Shown: piece by piece, positions 26,166 through 33,443 of the stretch
How positions within the stretch are numbered: position 1 is the stretch's first letter
Layout of the letters: every line of letters starts with the position of its first letter
Assembly (NCBI GenBank): GCA_964493785.1
Contig: CAZBPM010000007.1
Span: 62,001-126,000, forward strand
Reading direction: 5' to 3'
DNA length: 64,000 nt
Source of the DNA: Hyphomicrobium_A sp964493785
Lineage (GTDB): Bacteria > Pseudomonadota > Alphaproteobacteria > Rhizobiales > Hyphomicrobiaceae
Position numbers and translations under genes: made by a program
The notes under the pieces: generated by a model
The model's input: the letters and a program-made list of their open reading frames with translations, nothing else
Told to the model about the DNA's origin: nothing
Databases searched by the model: none

Positions 26166-28112
26166 ATGAAGAACAAGGTCATCACGGCCGACCAGGCCAT
26201 TGCGCTCATCAATGATGGCGACGTGGTTTGCACCACGGGCTTCGTTCAGAGCTGCATTCCCGAACTGCTCCACGCCGCGCTCGAAAAGCGCTACGTCGAG
26301 ACCCAGGCACCCAAGGGTCTGACCCTCATCATGTGCGCTGGCGCCGGCGATAGTAAGGGCCTCGGCACCGGTCGGTTGCATCACGAGGGCCTCCTCTCGC
26401 GCGTGATCGCCGCCAACTTCGGCCGCATGCCGAAGGTCGCCGAAGCCGCCCAGAACAACAAGATTCAGGGATACAACCTCCCGCAGGGCGTCATCTCCAA
26501 GCTGTACCGCTCGTGCGCTGCAGGTCAGCCAGGTCTCTTCACCCGGGTCGGCCTCCACACCTACGTCGATCCCCGTCTCGGCGGCGGCAAGGTCAACGCC
26601 GTCACCACCGAGGACATCGTCAAGCGGGTCGAGGTCGATGGCGAGGAGTGGCTGTTCTACAAGGCCACCCCCATCAACGTGGCCCTCATCCGCGCCACCA
26701 GCGCCGACCCGTCGGGCAACCTCACCATGGAGAAGGAGGCGCTGACGCTCGACTGCCTCGCCCAGGCGATGGCCGCCCACAACAACGGCGGCATCGTCAT
26801 CGCCCAGGTCGAGCGCGTCGTTGCCCACGGCTCGCTGAAGACCAGGGACGTGCGCGTGCCGGGCATCCTCGTCGACTGCGTCGTCGTCGCTGATGAGCCG
26901 GACATGCACCGCATGAACTACGGTGTGCACTACAACCCGGCGCTCTCCGGTGCCATTCGCGTTCCCGTCGAGCACATGCCGCGCATGGAGCTGGACGAAC
27001 GCAAGATCATTGCCCGCCGCGCCGCCTTCGAGCTGCCGCTCAACGGCGCCATCAACCTCGGCGTCGGTGCGCCCGACGGCGTTGCCGCCGTCGCGGCCGA
27101 AGAGCAAGTGACGCCCTTCCTCACGATGACCACTGAAGCCGGAGCCATTGGCGGCGTGCTCGCCAGCGGATCGAGCTTCGGATCGTCCGCCAACGCCGAT
27201 GCGGTCATCGACCAGAACCAGATGTTCGACTTCTACCACGGCGGCGGTCTCGACCTGACCTGCCTCGGCGTGGCCGAAGTCGACGAGCAGGGCAACGTCA
27301 ACACCTCGAAGTTCGGCGGCCGCCTCAACGGGTGCGGCGGCTTCATCGACATCTCCCAGAACTCGCGCGCGGTCGTCTTCGCCGGAACCTTCACGGCCGG
27401 CGGCCTCCAGATCGCGATCGAGGACGGCAAGCTGCGCATCGTCAAGGAAGGGCGCGCACGCAAGTTCGTGAAGGCGGTCGAGCAGATCACCTTCTCGGGC
27501 TCCTATGCCGCGAGCAGATCCCAGCCCGTCATCTACGTGACCGAGCGCTGCGTGTTCCAGTTGACGCCGGGTGGGCTCGAGCTGATCGAAGTTGCTCCAG
27601 GCATCGACATCGAGCGCGACATCCTCGCCCACATGGATTTTGCGCCCATCATCCATAAGCCCGTGCAGATGGATCCGCGAATCTTCCTCGAAGAGCCCAT
27701 GGAGCTGATGGAGGAGCTGACCAACCTGAAGCTCTCCGAACGCGTTTCCTACGACGCCGATCGCAATATCCTGTTCCTCAACCTCGAGGGCTGGAGCGTC
27801 CGCAAGAAGAACGATGTCGTTGATTTGCAGAAAGTGCTCGTCGATGCGTGCGTCAATGCCGGTCGCCGGGTCAATGCCGTCGTCAATCATGACGGCTGCC
27901 GCATCGCCGAGGACCTGTACGACGACTACGCCGACATGATCCAGTACATGCTGAAACACTATTACAAAACCAGCGCCCGCTATTCGACCAGCTCGTTCAT
28001 GCGGCTGAAAATGAAGGAGGCCCTCTCCAAACGCGGGCTGCTGCCGCACATTTTCGAGAGCGCCGACGAGGCTCACGCGGTCGTCGAGGCTTCGCGCTTG
28101 GCTGCCGAATAG
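26166..28112 (+). CDS. Propionate/acetate CoA-transferase (YdiF-like) with C-terminal extension
   Basis: A 648-residue enzyme. Residues ~1-515 are a fused two-subunit family I CoA-transferase like Pct/YdiF: VVCTTGFVQSCIPELLHAALEKRY, NLPQGVISKLYRSCAAGQPGLFTRVGLHTYVDPRLGGGKVN, then in the second half TMTTEAGAIGGV. The catalytic-site Glu is expected in TTEAGAIGG. It exchanges CoA between short acyl-CoAs and acids. About 130 residues after ERDILAHMDF are extra, rich in charged helices and ending HIFESADEAHAVVEA. Start chosen at MKNKVITADQA; an ATG at 26106 would add 20 residues. It stands alone with its own terminator. Confidence 0.88.
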   Translation: MKNKVITADQAIALINDGDVVCTTGFVQSCIPELLHAALEKRYVETQAPKGLTLIMCAGAGDSKGLGTGRLHHEGLLSRVIAANFGRMPKVAEAAQNNKIQGYNLPQGVISKLYRSCAAGQPGLFTRVGLHTYVDPRLGGGKVNAVTTEDIVKRVEVDGEEWLFYKATPINVALIRATSADPSGNLTMEKEALTLDCLAQAMAAHNNGGIVIAQVERVVAHGSLKTRDVRVPGILVDCVVVADEPDMHRMNYGVHYNPALSGAIRVPVEHMPRMELDERKIIARRAAFELPLNGAINLGVGAPDGVAAVAAEEQVTPFLTMTTEAGAIGGVLASGSSFGSSANADAVIDQNQMFDFYHGGGLDLTCLGVAEVDEQGNVNTSKFGGRLNGCGGFIDISQNSRAVVFAGTFTAGGLQIAIEDGKLRIVKEGRARKFVKAVEQITFSGSYAASRSQPVIYVTERCVFQLTPGGLELIEVAPGIDIERDILAHMDFAPIIHKPVQMDPRIFLEEPMELMEELTNLKLSERVSYDADRNILFLNLEGWSVRKKNDVVDLQKVLVDACVNAGRRVNAVVNHDGCRIAEDLYDDYADMIQYMLKHYYKTSARYSTSSFMRLKMKEALSKRGLLPHIFESADEAHAVVEASRLAAE

Positions 28113-28139
28113 CGCCAGGCGTACCTGTCGCGGAATTAA

Positions 28140-28175
28140 AAAGAGGCGTCGGTTTGCGGCGCCTCTTTCATTTTG
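28140..28175 (+). terminator. Rho-independent terminator after the CoA-transferase
   Basis: AAAGAGGCG at 28140-28148 pairs perfectly with CGCCTCTTT at 28160-28168, followed by CATTTTG. The A-run on one side and T-run on the other make it usable in both directions, serving the convergent HlyD-like gene as well. Confidence 0.85.
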
Positions 28176-28194
28176 CAGACATCGATCATCGCGA

Positions 28195-29541
28195 TCAGGC
28201 CGGCGGCTCCGCCATGGCCTCCTCGTGCTCGGTCGCCGTGACGCTTCCGGTCAATGGCGCTGCCGGCATCGGATAGATCGCGCCCGCCATCGGCGCCGGG
28301 CGAGGACGATCAACGACGATACCGGTCACCGGAACTTCCGGTTTTCCACTCAGGCTGCCGGTCGTCGGAGCGGCAGGTATCAAAGTGTGTCCGCTGTAAC
28401 CCGGATCATTGAGGCTGACCGGCACATCGGAATGATCGTTCTGAGGAGCAGCGACGACCGCCGGCATTGCAGGCCGTGGCGCCCGCGCGGTTTCGACACT
28501 CTTGCTGCCGCGCAGGAAGCTTGGCAGTGCCGCTTCGATGATCTCGGACACGCCCATCTGGCACTTTTCGGTGTAGCAGCTCGTTACACGGATCTTCTCG
28601 TCGAGCGCGAAGCTCTGCGGGTTCGTCAGTTCGACACGCACGAGCTGGCCGCGTCCGCGCACCCGGTTCGGAAGCTGGAACTCGGGCGGCAGCGCATCGG
28701 TGACCGGCAGGACGCGCTCGATGATGCCGGTGCTGGTCCGGCCGCGGCCCTTGATCGAAACCTCCTGGCCCTCGCCGACATCGAAGAGATAGTTCTCCGG
28801 GATGTACGCCAGCGCGTAGCTCGGCCCGGTGTAGATATTGGCGATGGGCGTAGTGCCGGCAGCGAGGACTTCTCCGACCATGCCGACGCGGCTACCGACA
28901 TAGCCGCTCGCCGGCGCGACCAGCACGCCGCTGCCGTACGTCCGCTGCAGATCCGAGAAGGCGCCCGCGACCTGCTGCAGCGCCGACCGGTTTGCGTTGA
29001 TCTCAGTCTCGAGCGAGGAGACCTCGGCCTCGAGCGTGAGCAGCTTGTCCATGGCCTGGACCTGCGCCGTTGACATCTGCTGCAGCGACCGGGCGACGAC
29101 GAGCCCGTTGCTGTTGGCCTTCTGCAGCGTCGACATGAACGAATTGGCTTCGTCCGCGGCGACCTTCGCCACCGGGATCAGCGCCTTCACCACCTGGCGC
29201 CGCGCTTCGAGCTGCGCGACGCGTCCCGTGACGCGCGCCTGCTCCGCTGCCAGGTCCGCGAGCGAACGTGACATGGCCGCGGAATCGACCACCGCGATCT
29301 TCTGCCCCGCCTCGACCCAGTCACCCGGCCGCACGTTGATCTCACGCACGCGGGCGTCCGGCCACGGAGACGCGACCGACACGGTCCGGCTGGTCACCAG
29401 GCCGTCCGCATCCAGCATCAGGCTTCCGCCGCCGAGCGCGTAGACCGCAAGCCCGCTGACCGACACGACGAACGTCGTCGTCATCAGCAGCTTGCGCAGC
29501 CGCCGCCATTTCACTTCGCTTGCCTGCAATTGATTGCTCAT
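28195..29541 (-). CDS. HlyD/Alg44-like periplasmic membrane-fusion protein
   Basis: A 448-residue protein: one N-terminal transmembrane helix (about 19-40), a split biotinyl-lipoyl-like domain (VSVASPWPDARVREINVRPGDWVEAGQKIAVVDSA ... GVLVAPASGYVGSRVGMVGEVL), a long helical hairpin (about 105-225) and a beta-barrel region (GQEVSIKGRGRTSTGIIERVLP). This is the HlyD/MFP plan, close to the periplasmic half of Alg44-type polysaccharide proteins. No PilZ domain is present. The Pro/Ala-rich C-terminal ~120 residues repeat the motif PLTGS/TTGS and look disordered. It is the last gene of an operon with wecB and an NfrB-like synthase, so it likely carries that polymer across the periplasm. Confidence 0.8.
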   Translation of the reverse strand: MSNQLQASEVKWRRLRKLLMTTTFVVSVSGLAVYALGGGSLMLDADGLVTSRTVSVASPWPDARVREINVRPGDWVEAGQKIAVVDSAAMSRSLADLAAEQARVTGRVAQLEARRQVVKALIPVAKVAADEANSFMSTLQKANSNGLVVARSLQQMSTAQVQAMDKLLTLEAEVSSLETEINANRSALQQVAGAFSDLQRTYGSGVLVAPASGYVGSRVGMVGEVLAAGTTPIANIYTGPSYALAYIPENYLFDVGEGQEVSIKGRGRTSTGIIERVLPVTDALPPEFQLPNRVRGRGQLVRVELTNPQSFALDEKIRVTSCYTEKCQMGVSEIIEAALPSFLRGSKSVETARAPRPAMPAVVAAPQNDHSDVPVSLNDPGYSGHTLIPAAPTTGSLSGKPEVPVTGIVVDRPRPAPMAGAIYPMPAAPLTGSVTATEHEEAMAEPPA

Positions 29542-29554
29542 CGTCGTTCTCTTG

Positions 29555-30682
29555 TTAAGCGGCCAGCTCGCGGCCGGCTTTGGATTTCTGATGCATGATG
29601 CGCGTGGCGATCCGCTCGGCGGCATCGCCACGGCCGAATGGGTTTGGCGCGTGAATGAGTTTGGGCGCGGGGCCGTTCGTCAGCGCGCGAACGCCAGAGA
29701 CGATTGCCTCATAGTCGGTTCCGACGAGCTTGCCGAAGCCGGCGGAGACAACCTCCGGCCGCTCGGTGCTCTCGCGCGTGATGAGGATCTGCAGCCCGAA
29801 CGTCGGAGCCTCCTCCTGCACGCCGCCGGAGTCGGTCACGACCGTCCAGGCACGGCCCAGAAGATAGACGAAATCCGGATACTGCAGCGGCGCCAGCAGC
29901 CGCACGTTCGGAGAATCGGAGAGGTAGCCGAGCACGTCGGCGCGAACCTCGGGGTTGAGGTGCACCGGCACGACGATCACCTTGTCGCCGTCGTTGGCGA
30001 GCTGGCGCAGAGCGCGCAGCACGTTGCGCATCGGTTTTCCGATGTTCTCACGCCGATGCATCGTCGCCAGGACGAGCTTCTTGTCGGCTGGAAGGGCGCC
30101 GACAGCCGGGTCGATGGGGCGGTAATCGCTGCCGATCTTTTCGCGCGCATAGAGCAGCGCGTCGACGACGGTGTTGCCAACCATCGCAATGTCGCTTGCT
30201 GCCACGCCCTCGCGCAGCAGGTTGGCGCGTGCTTCCCGCGTCGGCGGAAAATGCAGGCGCGAAGCCTGACCGATCAGCTTGCGGTTGAATTCCTCCGGAA
30301 ACGGCGAGAGGAGGTCGCCCGTCCGCAGCCCCGCCTCCACGTGCGCGACAGGCACACGCGTCAGGAAGCCTGCCGTAGCCGCGGCGGCGGCCGTCGCCGT
30401 GTCGCCCTGCACGACAATCCAGTCGTAGCTCTTGGCACGCAGGATTTTTTCGACCTGCTCGGTCATGCGGCCGAACTTGCCTGCGAGTCCCTGCTCATCG
30501 ACGATGTGCGCGCCATTGTGCGTCACCGTGATGCCGAAAAAGTCGAGAAGGCCGTCGGCAAGTTCGATGTGCTGCCCCGACCAGAACACGTCGACCTCCG
30601 CGCCGGCTGCCTTGAGAGCCGTGCAGACTGGTCCCAGCTTGATGATTTCGGGGCGCGTGCCGAACGCGACGAGGATACGCAT
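29555..30682 (-). CDS. wecB: UDP-N-acetylglucosamine 2-epimerase (non-hydrolysing)
   Basis: A 375-residue WecB/MnaA enzyme. MRILVAFGTRPEIIKLGPV, FWSGQHIELAD, GDTATAAAAATAGFL, VAHVEAGLRTGD, PFPEEFNRKLIGQ and TDSGGVQEEAPTFG are all diagnostic. It interconverts UDP-GlcNAc and UDP-ManNAc in the cytoplasm. The gene lies 13 bases upstream of the HlyD-like gene and 19 bases downstream of the NfrB-like gene. This strongly implies that the operon's synthase uses UDP-ManNAc or a derivative. Confidence 0.95.
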   Translation of the reverse strand: MRILVAFGTRPEIIKLGPVCTALKAAGAEVDVFWSGQHIELADGLLDFFGITVTHNGAHIVDEQGLAGKFGRMTEQVEKILRAKSYDWIVVQGDTATAAAAATAGFLTRVPVAHVEAGLRTGDLLSPFPEEFNRKLIGQASRLHFPPTREARANLLREGVAASDIAMVGNTVVDALLYAREKIGSDYRPIDPAVGALPADKKLVLATMHRRENIGKPMRNVLRALRQLANDGDKVIVVPVHLNPEVRADVLGYLSDSPNVRLLAPLQYPDFVYLLGRAWTVVTDSGGVQEEAPTFGLQILITRESTERPEVVSAGFGKLVGTDYEAIVSGVRALTNGPAPKLIHAPNPFGRGDAAERIATRIMHQKSKAGRELAA

Positions 30683-30701
30683 TACTCTTACTCTCTTCGA
30701 T

Positions 30702-32033
30702 TCAGCGATTTGCGGACGCGAAATCGTCTGGGATGTCGTGGGTCGTCTTGGACCAGACGATTGGTCTGGTTGCGAGCTGCGACTCGCCGAGGAAGGTTTT
30801 CCAGGCGCGGTACACCGCAGCCATGTTGATGTAGAGCGCCGCCGGCCAGCGGAGCGCGATGCCGAGCCAGTCGTATTTGCCGTACACCTCGTAGCCGGAG
30901 ATGACGCGCACCACGTACCGGGTGATCAGCGCGAAGAGGTTGATCCACATCGACACGATCACGACGTCGCCCATAGGCTCTGGGAAGTCGGCGAGATCGA
31001 TGAAGCCGAGCAGCATCAGCGCCAGCAGAACGCCGGAGATCGGCGGCAGGAAACTGGTGATCATGCCCTTGCGGTCGCGCAGGAAGAAATAGAAGTCCCA
31101 CGGGTCGCCCTGCCAGCCGAGCTTGCAGAAGGCCTCGAAGTTGATGCCATACACCCACCGGGTCTTCTGCTTGATCGAAGCCTCCAGCGTCCTGGGGAAG
31201 AATTCGCGGGTAGCGACGAAGTCGAGGCCCTCGTCGGCATTCCGCGAGATGGCCGCGAACGCCGACTTGAAGCCCGAGCGCTTCGCTTCGATGCCGAGGA
31301 TGTAATCCTCGGTTACCGTGCCCGACATCAGCACCTGGCCGCGCGTTGCGAGGAAATGCTTGATCAGACGCTTCGTCATGCACGTGCCGACGCCAGCCGA
31401 CGGGATCGCCGCTCCGACGGCGTCGCGCACGATCAGCTCGCGCGTGTGCCGCTCGGCGAACTCGTCCATGTAGGTCGATGCAACGATCGCGTTCTTGCCG
31501 CGATTGAGCGAGAAGACCGGCGCCTGGATGAAGTCGTTCTCCTGCGCGTAGGCGGCATAGACGGGGAACGAGCGGGCATCGATGACGTCCTCGCTGTCGT
31601 GCAGGACGACCAGCTCGGGCGCATCCTCGGTGCTGAACACCTGCGCGAACATCTCGTTCAACATCTGGCCCTTGGATGTGGGTCCGGGCAGACGGTTCAC
31701 GATCACCTTGACGCGCGTGGGGTGCTTTGCAGCCAGCTCTTCCGCAACGCGCAGCGTCCCCGTGTCGTTGGGATAGACGCCGAGATAGAGAGAGACATTT
31801 GGATTCTGGATGCGGGCGAGGTTGCCCTCGACCATCTTGCCGAGCACTTCTTCCTCGTGCCAGTTCGCAACGAACACCGCGGTCGCGGGGACGCTCTCGA
31901 CGCCATCATCGAGCTGCGGCACGCGCCGGCGCACGATGGCCAGCGACACAAGGTCGATGAACGCATCGTCGATCGACGACACGCTGATCAACACGCTGAC
32001 TGCGAACAGCAGGAGTATGAGGAACTCTTGCAC
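30702..32033 (-). CDS. NfrB-like membrane glycosyltransferase
   Basis: A 443-residue GT2-type processive synthase. One N-terminal transmembrane helix (about 2-20) precedes the catalytic domain with VANWHEEEVLGKMVEGNL, the LVVLHDSEDVIDARSFPVYAAY (D-x-D-like) site, the acceptor region GTVTEDYILGIEAKRSGFKSAF (TED) and the KQKTRWVYGINFEAF motif (Q/R-x-x-R-W). Three or four C-terminal helices follow. It resembles phage-N4 adsorption protein NfrB but stops before the cyclic-di-GMP-binding C-terminal domain. Located first in an operon with wecB and an HlyD-like gene, it is probably a ManNAc-polymer synthase. Confidence 0.85.
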   Translation of the reverse strand: MQEFLILLLFAVSVLISVSSIDDAFIDLVSLAIVRRRVPQLDDGVESVPATAVFVANWHEEEVLGKMVEGNLARIQNPNVSLYLGVYPNDTGTLRVAEELAAKHPTRVKVIVNRLPGPTSKGQMLNEMFAQVFSTEDAPELVVLHDSEDVIDARSFPVYAAYAQENDFIQAPVFSLNRGKNAIVASTYMDEFAERHTRELIVRDAVGAAIPSAGVGTCMTKRLIKHFLATRGQVLMSGTVTEDYILGIEAKRSGFKSAFAAISRNADEGLDFVATREFFPRTLEASIKQKTRWVYGINFEAFCKLGWQGDPWDFYFFLRDRKGMITSFLPPISGVLLALMLLGFIDLADFPEPMGDVVIVSMWINLFALITRYVVRVISGYEVYGKYDWLGIALRWPAALYINMAAVYRAWKTFLGESQLATRPIVWSKTTHDIPDDFASANR

Positions 32034-32081
32034 TCTATTGCGCCTTCCGCTTCCGGGTCGCTCTGTCTGAGCAACTTCTCT

Positions 32082-32122
32082 AAAATTCGAACTTTGAACT
32101 ATCCGGGTTTAGTTCGAATTTT
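32082..32122. promoter_or_regulatory. Paired TTCGAA sites upstream of the NfrB-like operon
   Basis: AAAATTCGAAC at 32082-32092 is repeated in perfect inversion as GTTCGAATTTT at 32112-32122, with a 19-base spacer. Each arm itself contains the palindrome TTCGAA, and their centres lie 27 bases apart. The site is 49-89 bases upstream of the NfrB-like start codon, so it is a good operator candidate; a transcript hairpin is the alternative. Confidence 0.6.
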
Positions 32123-32240
32123 CGGAAATGCGGATTAATCCGTTCCACTAGCGGCGCCGATAATGAAAGTCAGCGTCAATCAATCGTTAGCGGCCGCTCC
32201 AATTCAGGCGCTTCGCCTCATAAATTGGGCGTCAAATACG

Positions 32241-32277
32241 GAACGCGCCGGTGCAGGCATGCTGCACCGGCGCGTTC
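32241..32277. terminator. Strong 15-bp hairpin between small membrane gene and NfrB-like operon
   Basis: GAACGCGCCGGTGCA at 32241-32255 pairs perfectly with TGCACCGGCGCGTTC at 32263-32277 around a seven-base loop. It lies 52 bases beyond the stop of the minus-strand gene at 32330-32530 and is most simply its terminator. The T-run on the minus strand is weak (CCGTATTTG). Confidence 0.6.
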
Positions 32278-32329
32278 GCTCCCCCGGACGTTTCCTCAGC
32301 GCAGAGACGCCGGGTGACCTGCTCTGGTT

Positions 32330-32530
32330 CTAGCCGGCCGCCGCACGGGTCATGCGCCACGCCACGAGGTAGGAAAGCGGAATAGCCGCGACGACAGCAG
32401 CGCCGCACGCTATCGGCAAAAGGAAGAGGATGTCCTTGGACAGCTGGGGCACCGTGACGATCACGAGCAAGGCTAGGCCCGCAAGCGTCGTCCCGAGCAT
32501 GATCCAGACAACTGCAGCAATCTTGAACAT
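32330..32530 (-). CDS. Small two-helix membrane protein, unknown
   Basis: A 66-residue protein consisting of two hydrophobic helices (VVWIMLGTTLAGLALLVIVTV and FLLPIACGAAVVAAIPLSYLVAW) joined by a short polar loop. No family is recognised, though small two-helix proteins of this form are common in Hyphomicrobiales. It is preceded by AGGAGCGTGAG (GGAGCG about six bases from the ATG) and followed by the hairpin at 32241-32277, so it looks like a self-contained gene. Confidence 0.6.
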   Translation of the reverse strand: MFKIAAVVWIMLGTTLAGLALLVIVTVPQLSKDILFLLPIACGAAVVAAIPLSYLVAWRMTRAAAG

Positions 32531-32648
32531 CTCACGCTCCTGTCAAAGCGGCTGCGTCGGATGTTCTAAAGTTAGGTCGGCGTAAGACAGAGCGCTTGAT
32601 TGGCATCAACCATCCGGCGCCAAATATGCGCCGATGATCTGACCCCCA

Positions 32649-33443
32649 TCAGGACCGGCCCGGCAGTGCGATCCCGCGCCAGACGACATAGATGCCGACG
32701 ATGCCGACGATTGCGGCGAACACTGTAGCGAGCGCCTGCCTATGTTTCGCAAGCTTGCCCGCCGCGAACCGGCCGCCCACGCCGCCGACAACCCCTCCGC
32801 CGATGAAAAACGCGACGAGTACCCAGTCGATGAAGCCGGATAGGGCATAGTTCGCCGATGTGGTTACCCCAAACGCGAACACTGAGACGAGCGACGATCC
32901 GATGGCGAAGATGAGCGGCATACCGGTTGCTGCGATGATCCCGGGCACGATCAGGAAGCCGCCGCCGATGCCGAAGAAACCAGCCAGTGCGCCAACCCCG
33001 CTGCCATAGGTGAGCAGCCACGGCATGAGCTGCGGCGCAGATTTGCGCGTCAGCCGCACGCCGACGTCTCCACCGCTGCGCCGGTTCCAGAACATGAACC
33101 CGGCGATCACGATCATCAGCAACCCGAACAGGAACAGCAACCGCTCGCCATCGAAATGCTTGCCCAGCGTCGAGCCGATGGCCGCACCGGCTGTCCCCGC
33201 GGTGGCAAACACGAGTGCACACGGCCACTTTACGTTACCGGCCTTTGCATGACCGATGAGGTTGACCAGCGCGCTCACCGCAACGGCCACTGCGCTCGTA
33301 CCGATGGCGACGTGCGGCGACGGCACCCCGACGAGATAGACCAGCAGCGGCACCGCCAGCACCGATCCGCCGCCGCCTATGAGGCCGAGCACGAAGCCGA
33401 CGAGGACGCCGGAGAACGCTGACAGTACGTCTGCAATTGGCAT
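32649..33443 (-). CDS. TauE/SafE-family sulfite/anion exporter
   Basis: A 264-residue membrane protein with about eight helices in two halves, each opening with the family's glycine-rich motif: VGFVLGLIGGGGSVLAVPLLVYLVG and ALAGFFGIGGGFLIVPGIIAATG. It should export sulfite or another sulfur oxyanion. It is the last gene of the sulfide operon. Its ATG shares one base with the stop codon of the SQR fusion gene (TGATG), so translation is coupled. The start at 33443 replaces a longer frame reaching 33590. Confidence 0.9.
   Translation of the reverse strand: MPIADVLSAFSGVLVGFVLGLIGGGGSVLAVPLLVYLVGVPSPHVAIGTSAVAVAVSALVNLIGHAKAGNVKWPCALVFATAGTAGAAIGSTLGKHFDGERLLFLFGLLMIVIAGFMFWNRRSGGDVGVRLTRKSAPQLMPWLLTYGSGVGALAGFFGIGGGFLIVPGIIAATGMPLIFAIGSSLVSVFAFGVTTSANYALSGFIDWVLVAFFIGGGVVGGVGGRFAAGKLAKHRQALATVFAAIVGIVGIYVVWRGIALPGRS

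Noticed and set aside
26160..28076. Very long minus-strand frame opposite the CoA-transferase
   Set aside because: It mirrors the codons of a conserved enzyme; its translation is rich in Asp/Val/His as expected for a shadow frame.
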